NCBI GenBank assembly: GCA_030035585.1
Contig: CM057471.1
Coordinates: 67,914,319 to 67,978,318 of the forward strand
Direction of reading: 5' to 3'
DNA length: 64,000 bases
DNA from: Dugong dugon
Taxonomy: Eukaryota; Chordata; Mammalia; Sirenia; Dugongidae
Shown here: in pieces, positions 1 through 10,492 of the stretch
Layout: the number at the start of each line of letters is the position of its first letter
How positions within the stretch are numbered: the stretch's first letter is position 1
The notes under the pieces: generated by a model
What the model was told of the DNA's origin: nothing
The model's database searches: none
The model's input: the letters and a program-made list of their open reading frames with translations, nothing else
Program-made: the position numbers and the translations under genes

Positions 1-106
1 TGTGTATATAGTCTAAACAACAAAACAATTTTTAAAAATAGTAAAAGACTAGTATGCCACCTCTCCAAAAGAAGCTCTGTAAAAATCCAGGTTCTACTTT
101 TCCATT

Positions 107-244
107 AGGAGCCCTGGTGGCTCAATGGTTAAGCACTTAGCTGCTAACCAAAAAGTTGGTTGTTCAAAGCCACCCAGCCACTCCACGAGAGAGAAGACCT
201 GACCATCTGTTACCATAAAGATTTAGACTAGAAAACTCTATGGG
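107..244 (+). mobile_element. AfroSINE, 5' part (split by L1)
   Basis: tRNA-derived SINE beginning AGGAGCCCTGGTGGC, with A-box-like TGGTTAAGC, a degenerate B box and the TACCATAAAGATT core. It stops at CTCTATGGG, where L1 3' UTR sequence begins. The missing SINE 3' part reappears at 1690-1768, so an L1 was inserted into it. Confidence 0.85.
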
Positions 245-327
245 ACAAATACTGTATGAGACCACTATTATAAAAACTCAAGAAAAGGTTTACACATAGA
301 AAGAAACAATCTTTAATGGTTACAACA

Positions 328-400
328 GAGGGGAGAGGAGGGGAGGGGATGGGAGAGGAGGGGAGAGAACGGGAGGGGTGGGGAGGAGTGGGGAGAGGAA
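328..400 (+). repeat. G-rich polypurine tract in L1 3' UTR
   Basis: About 70 bases of almost pure purine in GGGGAGAGG/GGGGAGGGG units, at the same place where other L1 copies here have shorter G-rich runs (about 23683-23702 and 35336-35350). L1 3' UTRs in mammals commonly hold such a tract, which can form G-quadruplexes. Confidence 0.75.
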
Positions 401-1265
401 ATCACCAACTAGATGGTAAACAAATGTTTTTACTCTGGTGAAGGGAAAGACAATACATGACATAGGGGAAGTCAGCACAATTTGACCAAGGCAAAAGAAG
501 ACACTTAGAAGAACACAAGGGAGGAAAAAAAAACCCACAGTAAATACTATAACATATACAACCCTACAACAACAATAAAAAACAACTAATAACTTGCAAG
601 CAGGTACAGAGGCAGACACGCATGCTGAACAGGGGAAGGAGGGCATATAGGAGTATACCCACATACATATATAGGTTAGGCTGTGGATATTTTTACATAC
701 ATCTTTGTGTATACAGCATGTATATTAATATATACAAAAGAGCACAAAGGGAGCACAGTCATAGAACCTTCCTAGCACATCCAAACATCTTGAGGGATCA
801 AGTTACTGGAGCTGAGGGCCGGGAACCATGGTCTCAGGGAACATCTTTGGTGAGTAGTGTCTGGGGTCTTAAAAGCTTGCAAGTGGTCATCTAAGATAAA
901 TCTATTGGTCCCACTGTGTCCAAAGCAAAGGAGAATGAGGAAAACCAAAGATATAAGGAAAATATTACTTCAAAGGACTAAGGGACCACATGAACCACAG
1001 CCTTCACCAGCCTGAGCCCAGAAGAACTAGATGGTGCCCAGCTACCACCACCAACCGCTCTGACAGGGATCATGATAGAGGGACTCGGACAGAGTGGGAG
1101 AAAAATGTGTAACAAAATTCAAATTCCCAAAAAAAACCAGACTTACTGGTCTGACAGAGACTAGAGGAACCCCAAGACCATGGGCCCCGAACATCCTTCT
1201 AACTCAGAACTGAAGCCACTCCCAAAGTTTACCTGTCAGCCAAAAATTAGACAGACCTATGAAAC

Positions 1266-1428
1266 AGAGCCCTGGTGGCACAGTAGTAAAGAGCTACGGC
1301 TGCTAATCAAACGGTCGGCCGTTCGAATCCACCAGTCACTCCCTGGAAACCCTACTGGGCAGTTCTACTCTGTCCTATAGGATCAGTATGAGTTGGAATT
1401 GACTCAACGGCAATGGGTTAATAAAACA
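1266..1428 (+). mobile_element. AfroSINE, nested in L1 3' UTR
   Basis: Near-complete copy with a well-kept Pol III B box (GTTCGAATCC at about 1321), then CTCCCTGGAAACCC, GGGCAGTTCTACTCTGTCC and a tail AGTTGGAATTGACTCAACGG. L1 3' UTR continues on both sides, so the SINE is the later insertion. It has no 'CATAAAGATTACAGCC' central segment and is therefore of the short subtype. Confidence 0.9.
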
Positions 1429-1689
1429 AACAGTAACACACATGAGGAATATGCTTCTGAGTTCAATGAAGTATACCAGACCAAATGGGCAACACCTGCC
1501 CAAAAGCAAAGATGAGAAGACAAGAAAATAGGACAAATGGAAACAGGGTACCCAGGGTGGAAAGGGGAGAGTGCTGACACTTCGTGGGGACTGCAACCAG
1601 TGTCAGGAAACAATATGTGTATAAATTTTTGAATGAGAAGCTGATTTGCTCTGCAAACTTTCACCTAAAGCACAATTTAAAAACAAAAA

Positions 1690-1768
1690 CAGCCCTTTGG
1701 GGTAGTGCTACTCTGTCACGTGTTTTGAGTCGCTATGAGTCGAAATTAACTCGATAGCACCCAACAAC
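1690..1768 (+). mobile_element. AfroSINE, 3' part (continues 107-244)
   Basis: Starts in the CAGCC...GGGGTAG segment and continues through CTACTCTGTCAC, GAGTCGCTATGAGTCG and AACTCGATAGCACCCAACAAC. It completes the SINE interrupted at 244. The CACCCAACAAC end resembles the RTE-like tail seen in several copies here. Confidence 0.8.
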
Positions 1769-1907
1769 TTCTCCATTATAAAAGAATAACCACAGGTCCA
1801 CTATATTAAAGTACCCTGAAGGTTCATTACCTTAAGATGAATTACGTAAAATTTAAGCACCGATACATAGTCAGTAATTAATTACCCATTCTGTACCAAG
1901 TACCAAG

Positions 1908-2110
1908 GAGCACTGGTGGCACAGTGGTTAAGAGCTCAGCTGCTAACAAAAGGTTGGTGGTTTGAATACACCAACCCCTCTGTAGGAGAAAGATGTGGCA
2001 GTCTGCTTCCATAAAGATTACAGCCTTGGAAACCTTATGGGGCAGTTCTACTCTGTCCTTTAGGGTCACTATGAGTCAGAATCGACTCAACAGCAAACGG
2101 TTTGGTTTGG
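1908..2110 (+). mobile_element. AfroSINE, full length
   Basis: GAGCACTGGTGGCACAGTGGTTAAG head, long subtype with the AGAAAGATGTGGCAGTCTGCTTCCATAAAG middle, tail GTCACTATGAGTCAG and GGTTTGGTTTGG. Flanked by TACCAAG at 1901-1907 and 2111-2117, a direct target-site duplication. Confidence 0.93.
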
Positions 2111-2117
2111 TACCAAG

Positions 2118-2713
2118 AACTAATTTTGGCAGTATAAGAAATACAAAGATGAATCAACTCAGAACACGCTAAGTAAGAGCAAATACATATAAATTCAATA
2201 CCCTCCCTTCAACTAAATTAAACTTTCTCTACATGCTGGCATTAAATTTCTATGTAAAATAGTGATGAAAAAGAGAATACTAAATTTCAGTATTTTCCTC
2301 TGGAAATTTCCTTTATTTCTTATATTAAAAAAAGGGCACATAAAGGAAAGCTAAATTGAAAAACCTATAAATTACACATTAACAGCCAATACAAAATCCT
2401 TACCTAGTCCAAAAATCTAGCTATTCAGCCCTATCCAAACACTGATAATAATGAAAAAGCTCAATCCCACCATATCATTTGAAGTTTTCCAACACTGGGC
2501 AAAGGCCAAAAGGTCCTTTCTCAACAGTACGAACAAGGTGATGTAATGGCTGCAATCCTAACATAAAATGCACTGTACGAGCCAGCTAAGGAGAACCAGA
2601 ATGATTTCGGAATTCTTACTGTCAGAGAAAGAGATAGAAAAGAGCTTATCAAGTAATCAACCAAAGGAGGTCACACCAGGAAAACACATCTCCACACTGA
2701 AATAAATGGACAC
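2118..2713. other. Unassigned AT-rich sequence
   Basis: No SINE, LINE, LTR or open reading frame that I can name. AT-rich, with one run of seven A. It may be decayed repeat or unique intronic or intergenic DNA. Confidence 0.5.
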
Positions 2714-2725
2714 TAGCCCTTCCCA

Positions 2726-2904
2726 GGAGCCCTGGTGGCACAGTGGTTAAGAGCCCACTGCTAACCAAAAGGTCGGCAGTTCAAATCCACCAGCCGCTCC
2801 TTGGAAACTCTATGGGGCAGTTCTACTCTGTCCTACTGGGTCGCTATGAGTCAGAATCGACTCGATGGCACAGGCTTTTTGCTGTTGTTGTTGTTGTTGT
2901 TGTT
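2726..2904 (+). mobile_element. AfroSINE, full length, short subtype
   Basis: Very well preserved: GGAGCCCTGGTGGCACAGTG, B box GTTCAAATCCACC, GGGTCGCTATGAGTCAGAAT, then a (TTG)n tail. Flanked by TAGCCCTT(T)CC at 2714-2724 and 2905-2915. Low divergence from the other copies suggests a relatively young insertion. Confidence 0.95.
2883..2904 (+). repeat. (GTT)n SINE tail microsatellite
   Basis: Seven GTT units forming the 3' tail of the preceding AfroSINE. Confidence 0.85.
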
Positions 2905-3393
2905 TAGCCCTTTCCAATCCCTTAACATACCTTGAGATTCAACCATGAGGCTGGTCACTATGGAAAACAGAGCAACATTTCAGTCAATGAGATGACTAAT
3001 TTGATGAAGAACCAATAATTCAATGCATTTAAACAAGTATTTATTAACTACCTACAATATGCCAGGCACTGTTTTAGTATACATCAGTGAACAAAAGTGA
3101 CAAAAATCCTTGCCCTTGTGGTTTAAGCTCAGAAGATAAAAACAACCTAAATAAATAAATAAATATAAAAATAAATAAATTAAACAGCACGTTGGAAAGT
3201 GTGAAGTGTAAAAGCATGCACAAAGGTTATGTGTGGAAGAGGAATGTAGTTTTAAACAGGATGGTTAGGCCTCACTGAGAAGGAGACATCTGACCAAAGA
3301 CAGGTGAGGGAATTAGTCATGCAGATATCTATGGAATGAGCATTCCAGGCAAGAAAAAGAGCAAAAGTAAGGCCCTAACAAAGAAGGAAGGAA

Positions 3394-3611
3394 GGAGCCC
3401 TGGTGGCACAGTGAATAAAGCACTCAGCCGCTAACTGAAAGGTTGGCAGTTTGAACCCACCAGCTGCTCCAAGGGAGAAAGATGTGGCAGTCTGCTTCCA
3501 TAAAGATTACAGCCTTGGAAACCCCACGGGGTAGTTCTACTCTGTCCTATATATAGGGTAGCTATGAGTCAGAATCAATTTGATGGCAGTGGGTTTGATT
3601 TGATTTGGTTT
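3394..3611 (+). mobile_element. AfroSINE, full length, in LINE tract
   Basis: Long-subtype SINE: GGAGCCCTGGTGGCACAGTG, AGAAAGATGTGGCAGTCTGC, CATAAAGATTACAGCC, tail GTGGGTTTGATTTGATTTGG. Flanked by AAGGAAG-type direct repeats (before 3394 and at 3612-3620). Confidence 0.93.
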
Positions 3612-3756
3612 AAGGAAGAGTGTGCCTGGTTAGCTGGAGGAACAGTGAGGAGAAGCAATTGTGGCTGAAGCAGAGTGGGAGGTGGAGAGGAAGTTAATAG
3701 GAGATTAAGGCAGAGAACAGAGAGGTGGAGGGAGGGGTATTCATATAGGGTGGAGG

Positions 3757-4062
3757 TCAGCAGATTTTTTCTTTGAAGGGTCAGATAATAAATATTTTAG
3801 GCTTTGGGGGCCATAAAGTCTCTTCTCAACTACTCAGCTCCGCCTTTGTAGTGCATAAGGAGCCACAGACAAATGATATGGCTGTGCTCCAAAAAACTTA
3901 ATTTATGGACAATAAAATTTTAATTGTATATAATTTTCACTTCACAAAATACCATTCTTTTGACTTCTAGTCGTTTAAAAATGTAAAAACCACTTGGCCT
4001 GCAGGTTGCAGAAAAACTGGCAGTGGGCCAAATATGACCCATGAATTTGTCAACCCCTAATA
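3757..4062 (+). mobile_element. hAT-type non-autonomous DNA transposon
   Basis: Contains the mammalian pattern GTCAGCAGATTTTTTCTTTGAAGGGTCAGATAATAAATATTTTAGGCTTTG..GGCCATA and ends GGCCAAATATGACCCATG..GTCAACCCCTAATA. I read this as a MER3-like hAT-Charlie element; the exact family is uncertain. A shorter relative is at 19096-19240. Confidence 0.6.
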
Positions 4063-4869
4063 CAGGACTGGCTTTTACTCTGACTGAGATTGAGAGTCCT
4101 TAGAGAGTCTTGACCAGATAAATAACAAGATTTGACTAGTATTTTAAAAAGGTCACTATGATTACTATATTGAAATACACCATAGGTACAGAAAGAGCGA
4201 TGGTAAAGAGATCACTTAGGAGGCTAGTGGGATAATCCGAATGCAATAAGGGTGGCTTAGGCAGGGATAGCAGCCACCGAGGAAGTGAGGAAGTGATCAG
4301 GTTCTGGATATATTCTGAAGGTAAAGCTGACAGGACACTTCTTAGCAAACTGAATGTGGGGGGTGAGAGGACAGAGGCAACAAGGATGACTTCAAGGTTT
4401 GTGCTTTGAGCAAATAAATGGACGGTGTTGCCATCAACTAAATTGGGGAAGGTGCAAAGTAAGCAGGTTTTGGGAGGGAATCAAGAATTCAGTTTTGGAC
4501 ATGTAGAGTTTGAGATAGTTATTAGATATCTAATATGCAGCCAGCTGGATATAAGCCTGGAGTTCCAGAGAGAGGTCTGGATTAGGGATATGAATGCGGT
4601 AGTCTTCAGCATATAAGGAGTATGCATAATCAAAAATTTTGAAGAGATCGCCAAGAGAATGGGTGTACCAATGAACAGAAAGAAGCAGGAGGGCAGATGC
4701 ACAACTACAGTCAGAGAAGAAGTGGTCTGAGGGGTAGGAGAAAACTAAGACTGTGTTGTCCTGAAAGCCAAGTAAAGAAAACTTACAAAAGAGGCAAGAC
4801 CTATGAATAAAAACAGAAAAAGGGATACAGAATGAGGATGGAAATTCCAAGGTTTTAGTCTCATTTTAC

Positions 4870-5215
4870 TACTATGGATTTTTTAATTCAAAGATGCCTA
4901 TATTTGGAAGTCTTGTATATTACTGTATAAAGTAATTTTACCATGCAGGAACTTATCCTCTCTTACACTATTCTATCCCAAGTTCAGCCTATCTTTGGGG
5001 GAAAATTTTACCTCTGAGAATGTCATCCTCCCTTCAAAAATTTCAATGACTAGTCATTACCTAAGAAACTGAAATTCCACTCAGATATTCTGTCTGACAT
5101 CCAAGATCCTACATAGTACAGAGCTAATGTAATTCTTTCCCAGTCATTTCTCTCACCACTGTAGTTCCAAAAGCCAAACAGGAATAATGACTCTTTCTCA
5201 GAATACCTTGCAAGG
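4870..5215. other. Unassigned sequence
   Basis: AT-rich sequence with no recognisable element. It may be a decayed upstream part of the L2 tract that starts near 5220. Confidence 0.4.
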
Positions 5216-5219
5216 TACT

Positions 5220-5848
5220 ACCACTAAGCTTTAAGTTACACCATTCCCTTACCTAGAATGCAACCCCTACTCCATCATGATTTGTCATTGTCCTACTCAT
5301 CAAATGCTCATCTTAAATCTACCCCTCCATGAAGCTTTACCTAATATTTGAGTTGAATATAGCTTCTTCCTCCTCTGAACACTGTTTCAACTTCCTTAGT
5401 AACTTTTATATCACTCAGTTTTAGCTATTCTTATACATTCCTTAAAGAAATGACTTACCTTTATCTCCACTAACGTCTAATACAGCCCTGCAAACAGGAG
5501 AGGCTCAATAAAAATTTGAATTCCACCCTAAAATTATCTTTGCTTAGAGAGTGCCATAGCTGTAGACTCTAGGGAGACTCCATCTGAGAGGTCACCATCT
5601 CTGTCGATATCTTTCCATGGCAGTCATTATCACACTACATGCAGCACTTAGACAATTTCTGATCCTTTCTCCATAAGCACAACTTCCATCATTTATTTGA
5701 CTTATTTCACCCATACTGGGTTAATCCTTCACCCCCTCCCTTGAAGACTTCAGCACTTAGCTCATTGGCCCACTATCAGCTCTACTCCTAGCATAATTCT
5801 TAGTGATTTCAATAACCATATAAATGACCATTCTAAAATTATGGCCTC
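5220..5848 (+). mobile_element. L2 LINE fragments, sense
   Basis: 5220-5525 reads as an L2 3' end (CTACTCATCAAATGCTCATC, CTCCATGAAGCTTTACCT, GGCTCAATAAAAATTTGAAT). 5590-5848 is less clear, but AGTGATTTCAATAACCATATAAATGAC resembles the LINE endonuclease segment coding (G/S)DFN. L1 copy A begins immediately after, at about 5850. Confidence 0.5.
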
Positions 5849-5849
5849 G

Positions 5850-7208
5850 GAGGTGGGGCCAAGAGAGCATAGTAGTCAGACGCTTCCTGTGGTCCCTCTT
5901 ACTACAAAGACCCGAAAAAACAAGTGAATCGATTATATATGACAATCTAGGAGCCCTGAACATCAAAGGCAAAGTGGAGGAATCAGACTGGGTGGCACGG
6001 GGAGGGAGAGACGGTTTGGAAGCAGCAAAGAGTTGCCAGACCTGACCCAGTGGAAGCCAGTGCCCTTCAGGCTGGATAGGCTCACATGCGCAGTGAGGCA
6101 AGCAGTGGGAGGCATTCTCCACATCAGGAGAGGCCCAGCAGCAGAAAGTCTACTCAGGCATCCAGAACTAGTGAAAAGCAGCGTTCAATCAGCAAACAAT
6201 AAGTACTTGCATCTAGCCTACAACGCAGATCAAAAAACACCCCACTTTGGGAAAAACTTCTCTCCCATTTACCTCCCCACTCCCCGCTATGTACCAGGTC
6301 CCAGGCCAGCTTCAGCGACTGCCGAGTCCCCAAGGCCAGAAGGAGGACCCATCACACGCCCTGAGCCATTCTCCTGGCCTTGGAAAGGGAATAAATTAAT
6401 AAACAGGGAAAAAATAATCTGCCAGCTCCACTAAGCCAGAAACTCAGGGTAGCACAGCTCCTTTGCCTAGGCACAAGCATAAGGGATCCACAGACTCTGA
6501 ATGCCTTTCATCCCTGCATAGACTTGCGTGAGCCCATTTCAGCAGCATAGGCCCTCATTACTACAGTTCAACAAGGTATACACCCAGAGCCAAACTTCAA
6601 CTGTTTCAACTGTGAAGGGCAGGTTTGTGACATTTGACACTGCTCTCCCCATTAAGCAGGTTCCTCACCTGCCCACATTAGGGGACTGAGGACTGGTGGC
6701 TCCATTCATGCCACCTAGCCACCCGCGACAGGGGTCCAAGAATAAGTGGTGCCCCCTAGTCCTTATAGCCAACAGCACTGGGTGCTCATAGTCCGGCTAC
6801 AAAACCCACCCATCTACGCGCTCTAGGGAAGAACAGGGACACAATTTCCTCCCAGACACTCGGAGACAGCTGTCACCTTCTGCCTTGGTCAGCGTGTGAC
6901 CCCCTACTGCAGCCAGATACCTGTGCCTACCCACGCCTGTCTAGGACTGTAGCTGAGAGCCTGCACCACACACTTGGAGACCAACTACCCAGACACCTGA
7001 ACTGAATCTATACAAGAAAAGTAAATGGACTCCTGGGCTCACATACTTAGTAACAGATCTAACCACCTGGTGACAGGATGTTAGAACTTCAAAGGCTCCA
7101 ATAATCAAACTAGCTCACATGAGCAGCCTACTTAGGTGTATCAAAACAAGACAAGAAATAGTAGGAAATAGTAGCAAGCATAAAATAGATAAATACAGTA
7201 ACTTATTG
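5850..7208 (+). promoter_or_regulatory. L1 5' UTR, copy A
   Basis: Homologous to the copy C 5' UTR, where an internal Pol II promoter would lie. The YY1-like GCCAAGATGG found at the start of copy C is changed here to GCCAAGAGAG. Reading frames across it (for example 6033-6434) are also open in copy C and are not taken as genes. Confidence 0.6.
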
Positions 7209-8173
7209 ATGGCTCAGAGACAAGAGTCAGTATAAAATCACATAAAGAGGCAGACCACGATGGCTTCAGCAAGCTCCCAAAATAAAGAATCATGAAATTT
7301 TCCAGAGGAGGAACATTTCTTGGAATTACCAGAGGCAGAATACAAAAGATTAATATACAGAACTCTTCAGGAGATCAGGCAAAACACAGAACAAGCCAAG
7401 GAATATACAGACAAAGCAACAGAGGAACTTAAGAAGATTAGAGAAGAGCATAATGACGAATTTTGCAGGCTGCAAGAATCCACAGAGAGACAGCAAACAG
7501 AAATCTAGAACATAAATAATAAAATTTCAGAATTAGACAACTCAGTAGAAAGTAACAGGAGCAGAATTGCAGCAATGGAAGTCAGAACTAGTGAGATTGA
7601 AGATAAAGCACTTGACACCAACTTATTTGAGGAAAAATCAGATAAAGGGATTTAAAAAACTGAAGAAACTCTAAGAAGTATGTGGGACTCTATCAAAAGG
7701 AATAAGCTACAAGTGACTGGAGTACCAGAACGGGGGGAACAGAAAATACAGAGAGAACTGTTGAAGATTTGCTGGCAGAAAACTTCCCTGATACCGTGAA
7801 AGATAAGAAGACACCTATCCAAGATGCTCATCGAACCCCACACAAGGCAGATCCCAAAAGAAAGTCACCAAAACCAAAGATAAAGGGAGAAGGTTTAAGA
7901 GCCACTAGGGATAAAGGAAAAGTTATCTACAGAGGAGAGTCGATAAGAATAAGCTCAGACTATTCAGCGGAAACCATGCAGGCAAGAAGGCAATGGGATG
8001 ACGTACATAAAGCCTTGAAGGAAAACAACTGCCAGCCAAGAATTATCCAGCAAAACTGTCTCTCAAATATGATGGCGAAATTTCCATATAAAGACAAGTT
8101 TAGGGAATTTGCAAAAACCAAACCAAAATTACAAGAAATGCTAAAGGGAGTCCTCCAGTTAGAAAATCAATAA
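7209..8173 (+). pseudogene. L1 ORF1 pseudogene, copy A
   Basis: ORF1 encodes the RNA-binding chaperone of the L1 RNP. Start ATG at 7209 (MAQRQESV), followed at once by an in-frame stop. The coiled-coil region is visible as ELPEAEYKRLIYRTLQEIRQ at about 7320. The frame is broken near 7510-7770. The C-terminal domain then runs in one frame at 7769-8173, with ISSDYSAETMQARRQWDD and FAKTKPKLQEMLKGVLQ, the usual L1 ORF1p C-terminal pattern. The copy is dead. Confidence 0.85.
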
Positions 8174-8619
8174 CATCAGATAACAACCCAAGACTAGAAC
8201 TCAGGACAGAGCAACCAGATATCAACCCAGATAGGAAGTCACAAAAATAAATCAAAGCTAAAACCCTGAAAATAGGGAACAGATGTCATTATGTAAAAGA
8301 TGACAACATTAAAACAAAAAAGAGGGAATAAAAAAAAGTAGACATAGATTTTTCCTAAGGGGAGGAAGTCAAGGCAATATAAAGAAATAAAAGACTGGTT
8401 GAAACTTCGAAAAACAGGGGTAAATATTAAGGTAACCACAAAGGAAACTAACAATCCTACACTTAAAAATACAAAACAAGAAAAATATAAAGACTTAGCA
8501 AATACAAAATCAATAACAATGAAAAAGATGAAAAGAAAATGCATAAAGAAAAACAACTCAGCACAGAAAATTAACTGGAACAAAGACACTGTCAGCAACA
8601 CACAAAAAAAGACATCAGA

Positions 8620-9100
8620 ACGACAGCACTAAACCCATACCTATCAATAATTATGCTGAATGTAAATGGACTAAATGCACCAATAAAGAGACAGAGTGGC
8701 AAAATTGATAAAAAACACGTTCCGTCTATATGCTGCCTACAAGAGACACATCTTAGACTTAAAGACACAAACAAACTAAAACTCAAAGGATGGAAAAAAA
8801 ATATTATCAAGCAAACAACAATCAAAAAAGAGCAGGGGTGGCAATATTAATCTCTGACAAAATAAGACCTTAAAGTAAAATCCACCACAAAGGATAAGGA
8901 AGGACACTATATAATGATTAAAGGGTCAATACACCAGGAGGACATAACCATAACAAATATTTACGCACCCAACGACAAGGCTGCAAAATACATAAAACAA
9001 ACTCTAACAGCATTGAAAAGAGAGATAGACAGCTCCACAATAATAGTAGGAGACTTCAACACACCACATTTGGTGAAGGACAGAACATCCAGAAAGAAGC
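8620..9100 (+). pseudogene. L1 ORF2 pseudogene, N-terminal endonuclease part, copy A
   Basis: APE-type endonuclease start of ORF2. The start codon corresponding to ATG in copies B and C is ACG here (8620). Motifs NVNGLNAPIKRQ, CCLQETHL, NIYAPNDKAAKYIK and IIVGDFNTP are visible. The CCLQETHL segment is in frame here but frameshifted in copies B and C. The coding sequence ends at the 9100 junction, so the RT domain is absent. Confidence 0.85.
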
Positions 9101-9955
9101 TCCTAAACTGTGAGAAAATAAATTTCTTCCAGCACCACCCAAAGAAAAATAATACAACTTTGCTTCCCCCAACCTTCCCCCTCTCAAGAGAAGGCAACTC
9201 CATTCCTCCAATTGCTCTTACCAGAAACTTGGGAATCATCCTTGACCTTTCTCTTCCTCTCACACCCCACATCTGATCTGTCATCAAATTCTGTCACCTT
9301 ACCTTCTACCTCTATCTAAAATCTGGCCACTCCTGACCACTTCCAGTAGTCTAAACTACCATGACCTCTCATCTGGATTATTCACTGCCATCCAACTGGT
9401 CATCTTGCTTCCCCACCTAGAGTTTATTCTCAGCAATAGCATCCAGTGTTCCTTTTAAATCTAAATGATGTCATGTCATTGCTCTGCTAAAAACTTCCAA
9501 TGGCTATCCAACTCTGAGTAAACGCCACATATGGTCTGTAAAGTCCTAATAAACTGACTGCTATTAACTTCTTGACATCATCTCTTACCACTTTCCTCTT
9601 CACTCATTCTGCTCCACCACACTGGTAACCTTGTTCACCATCTCAGAGCCTTTGTACTTGGTTTGTCCCAGACAGCCATATAACTGATTTCCTAGTTCTT
9701 CAGGTGTCTGCTCAAATGTCACCTTATCATGAGTCCAACCCTGATCATCCTATATAAAGCAGCAATCCGTCCCCCAGCATACCTATTAACCTGTTCTATT
9801 TCTCTCCACAGTACTTACCATTGGCATATGATATCTTTGTTTACTGTCTCCCTCAACTAGAATGCCATCTATCCATGAGGACAGACTTAGTTTTGTATAC
9901 CTAGAACAATTACTGGAACAAAGGAGAAACTCAAATAAATTTCTCAAAATATTTT
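9101..9955 (+). mobile_element. L2-type LINE, sense
   Basis: Decayed LINE 3' region: CTTGGGAATCATCCTTGACC, CCACATCTGATCTGTCATC, AAAACTTCCAATGGCTATCC, CTCAGAGCCTTTGTACTTG, TGTCTGCTCAAATGTCACCTT and the 3' end GGAGAAACTCAAATAAATTT. It is co-linear with 56940-58290. It resumes downstream of the L2 endonuclease-like segment that ends at 5848, so the middle of this LINE is missing. Confidence 0.55.
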
Positions 9956-9959
9956 CTCA

Positions 9960-10135
9960 TACAGCATTATGAATTCAATGCTCACAACAGCCCTGGAAAG
10001 TAGTGAAGAATAGGATAGTATAAATTTCTTTTTTGGTTTTTTAAAATATGAAAGCATAAACATATACAAAGATATAAAATGATTTGTCTGTGATCACACA
10101 GTAAGGTACCAGACGAATCAGGGTCTCCAGAAGTT
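9960..10135 (-). mobile_element. MIR SINE, antisense (weak)
   Basis: CAATGCTCACAACAGCCCTGG and TGATCACACAGTAAGGTACCAGACGAATCAGGGTC match the reversed MIR core and tRNA-related part. Diverged; ends are approximate. Confidence 0.5.
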
Positions 10136-10261
10136 TTTTCAATACACATCACTGTCTCTACAAACAAAGAAAAAAGCCAGTGTATATTTAATTCTGCACA
10201 GTGATCTTTAAAAGCTCAACTTGAAACCTATCCCTTTAAACCATGATCAAACATAAAGCAG

Positions 10262-10492
10262 CACCAGAATTGTACATGCCTCAGTCCAGTCCCTGGAGAA
10301 GAACACGAGGCTTGGTAGAGGGTCAGCAAAAAAGAAGACTACCCTCAATGAGATGGACTGACACAGTGGCTCCAACAGTGGGCTGAAACACAGCAACGAT
10401 TGTGAGGATGGCACAGGAACGGGCAGTGTTTCATTCTGTTGTACATGGGGTCGCTATGAGTTGGAACTGACTCGACAACCCCTAACAACAAA
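10262..10492 (+). mobile_element. RTE LINE 3' end, sense
   Basis: Contains the RTE ORF C-terminal coding end (GAGGCTTGGTAGAGGGTCAGC..AGATGGACTGACACAGTGG) and the 3' tail ACAATTG-type segment GATTGTGAGGATGGCACAGGA..GGGTCGCTATGAGTTGGAACTGACTCGAC..CTAACAACAA. This tail is near-identical to the AfroSINE 3' end. It is the reverse-strand relative of 20555-20690. Confidence 0.8.

Larger units (their letters stand above)
245..1689 (+). mobile_element. L1 3' UTR, 5'-truncated insertion
   Basis: Matches the 3' UTRs of L1 copies B and C in this window: shared landmarks include GACAAATACTGTATGAGACC, TCTGGGGTCTTAAAAGC and the end TTTCACCTAAAGCACAATTT. No coding sequence is left. It lies inside the AfroSINE split at 244/1690 and itself carries an AfroSINE at 1266-1428. 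It is more diverged than copies B and C. The flanking duplication is decayed. Confidence 0.8.
3030..4855 (-). mobile_element. Ancient L2-type LINE tract, antisense
   Basis: Opens with TATTTATTAACTACCTAC..ATGCCAGGCACTG, the reverse complement of the L2 3' end, and continues through GGCCTCACTGAGAAGGAGACATC, GAGCATTCCAGGCA, TTTTACTCTGACTGAGA and GTCCTGAAAGCCAAGTAAAG. A second copy of the same element in the same orientation lies at 41480-45170. Interrupted by an AfroSINE (3394-3611) and a hAT-type element (3757-4062). L2 is my family assignment from the 3' end; the upstream part is assigned by co-linearity with the second copy. Confidence 0.6.
5850..9100 (+). mobile_element. L1 copy A: 5' half only
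   Basis: Aligns with the first 3.3 kb of L1 copy C (28700-31975): 5' UTR from GGTGGGGCCAAGAG, ORF1, the intergenic spacer and the start of ORF2. It ends abruptly at CAGAACATCCAGAAAGAAG, inside the endonuclease domain, with no 3' end or poly(A). L1s are normally lost from the 5' end, so this copy was cut by a later deletion. It is more diverged from copy C than copy B is. Confidence 0.88.

Noticed and set aside
1321-1332. tRNA genes at AfroSINE heads
   Set aside because: A and B box-like motifs are present but the rest does not fold as a cloverleaf; these are tRNA-derived SINEs.
6033-6434. 133-codon frame in L1 A 5' UTR as an L1 ORF0 or gene
   Set aside because: Related frames in copy C exist only because the 5' UTR sequence is shared; no evidence of a conserved start, and ORF0 is antisense in primate L1s.
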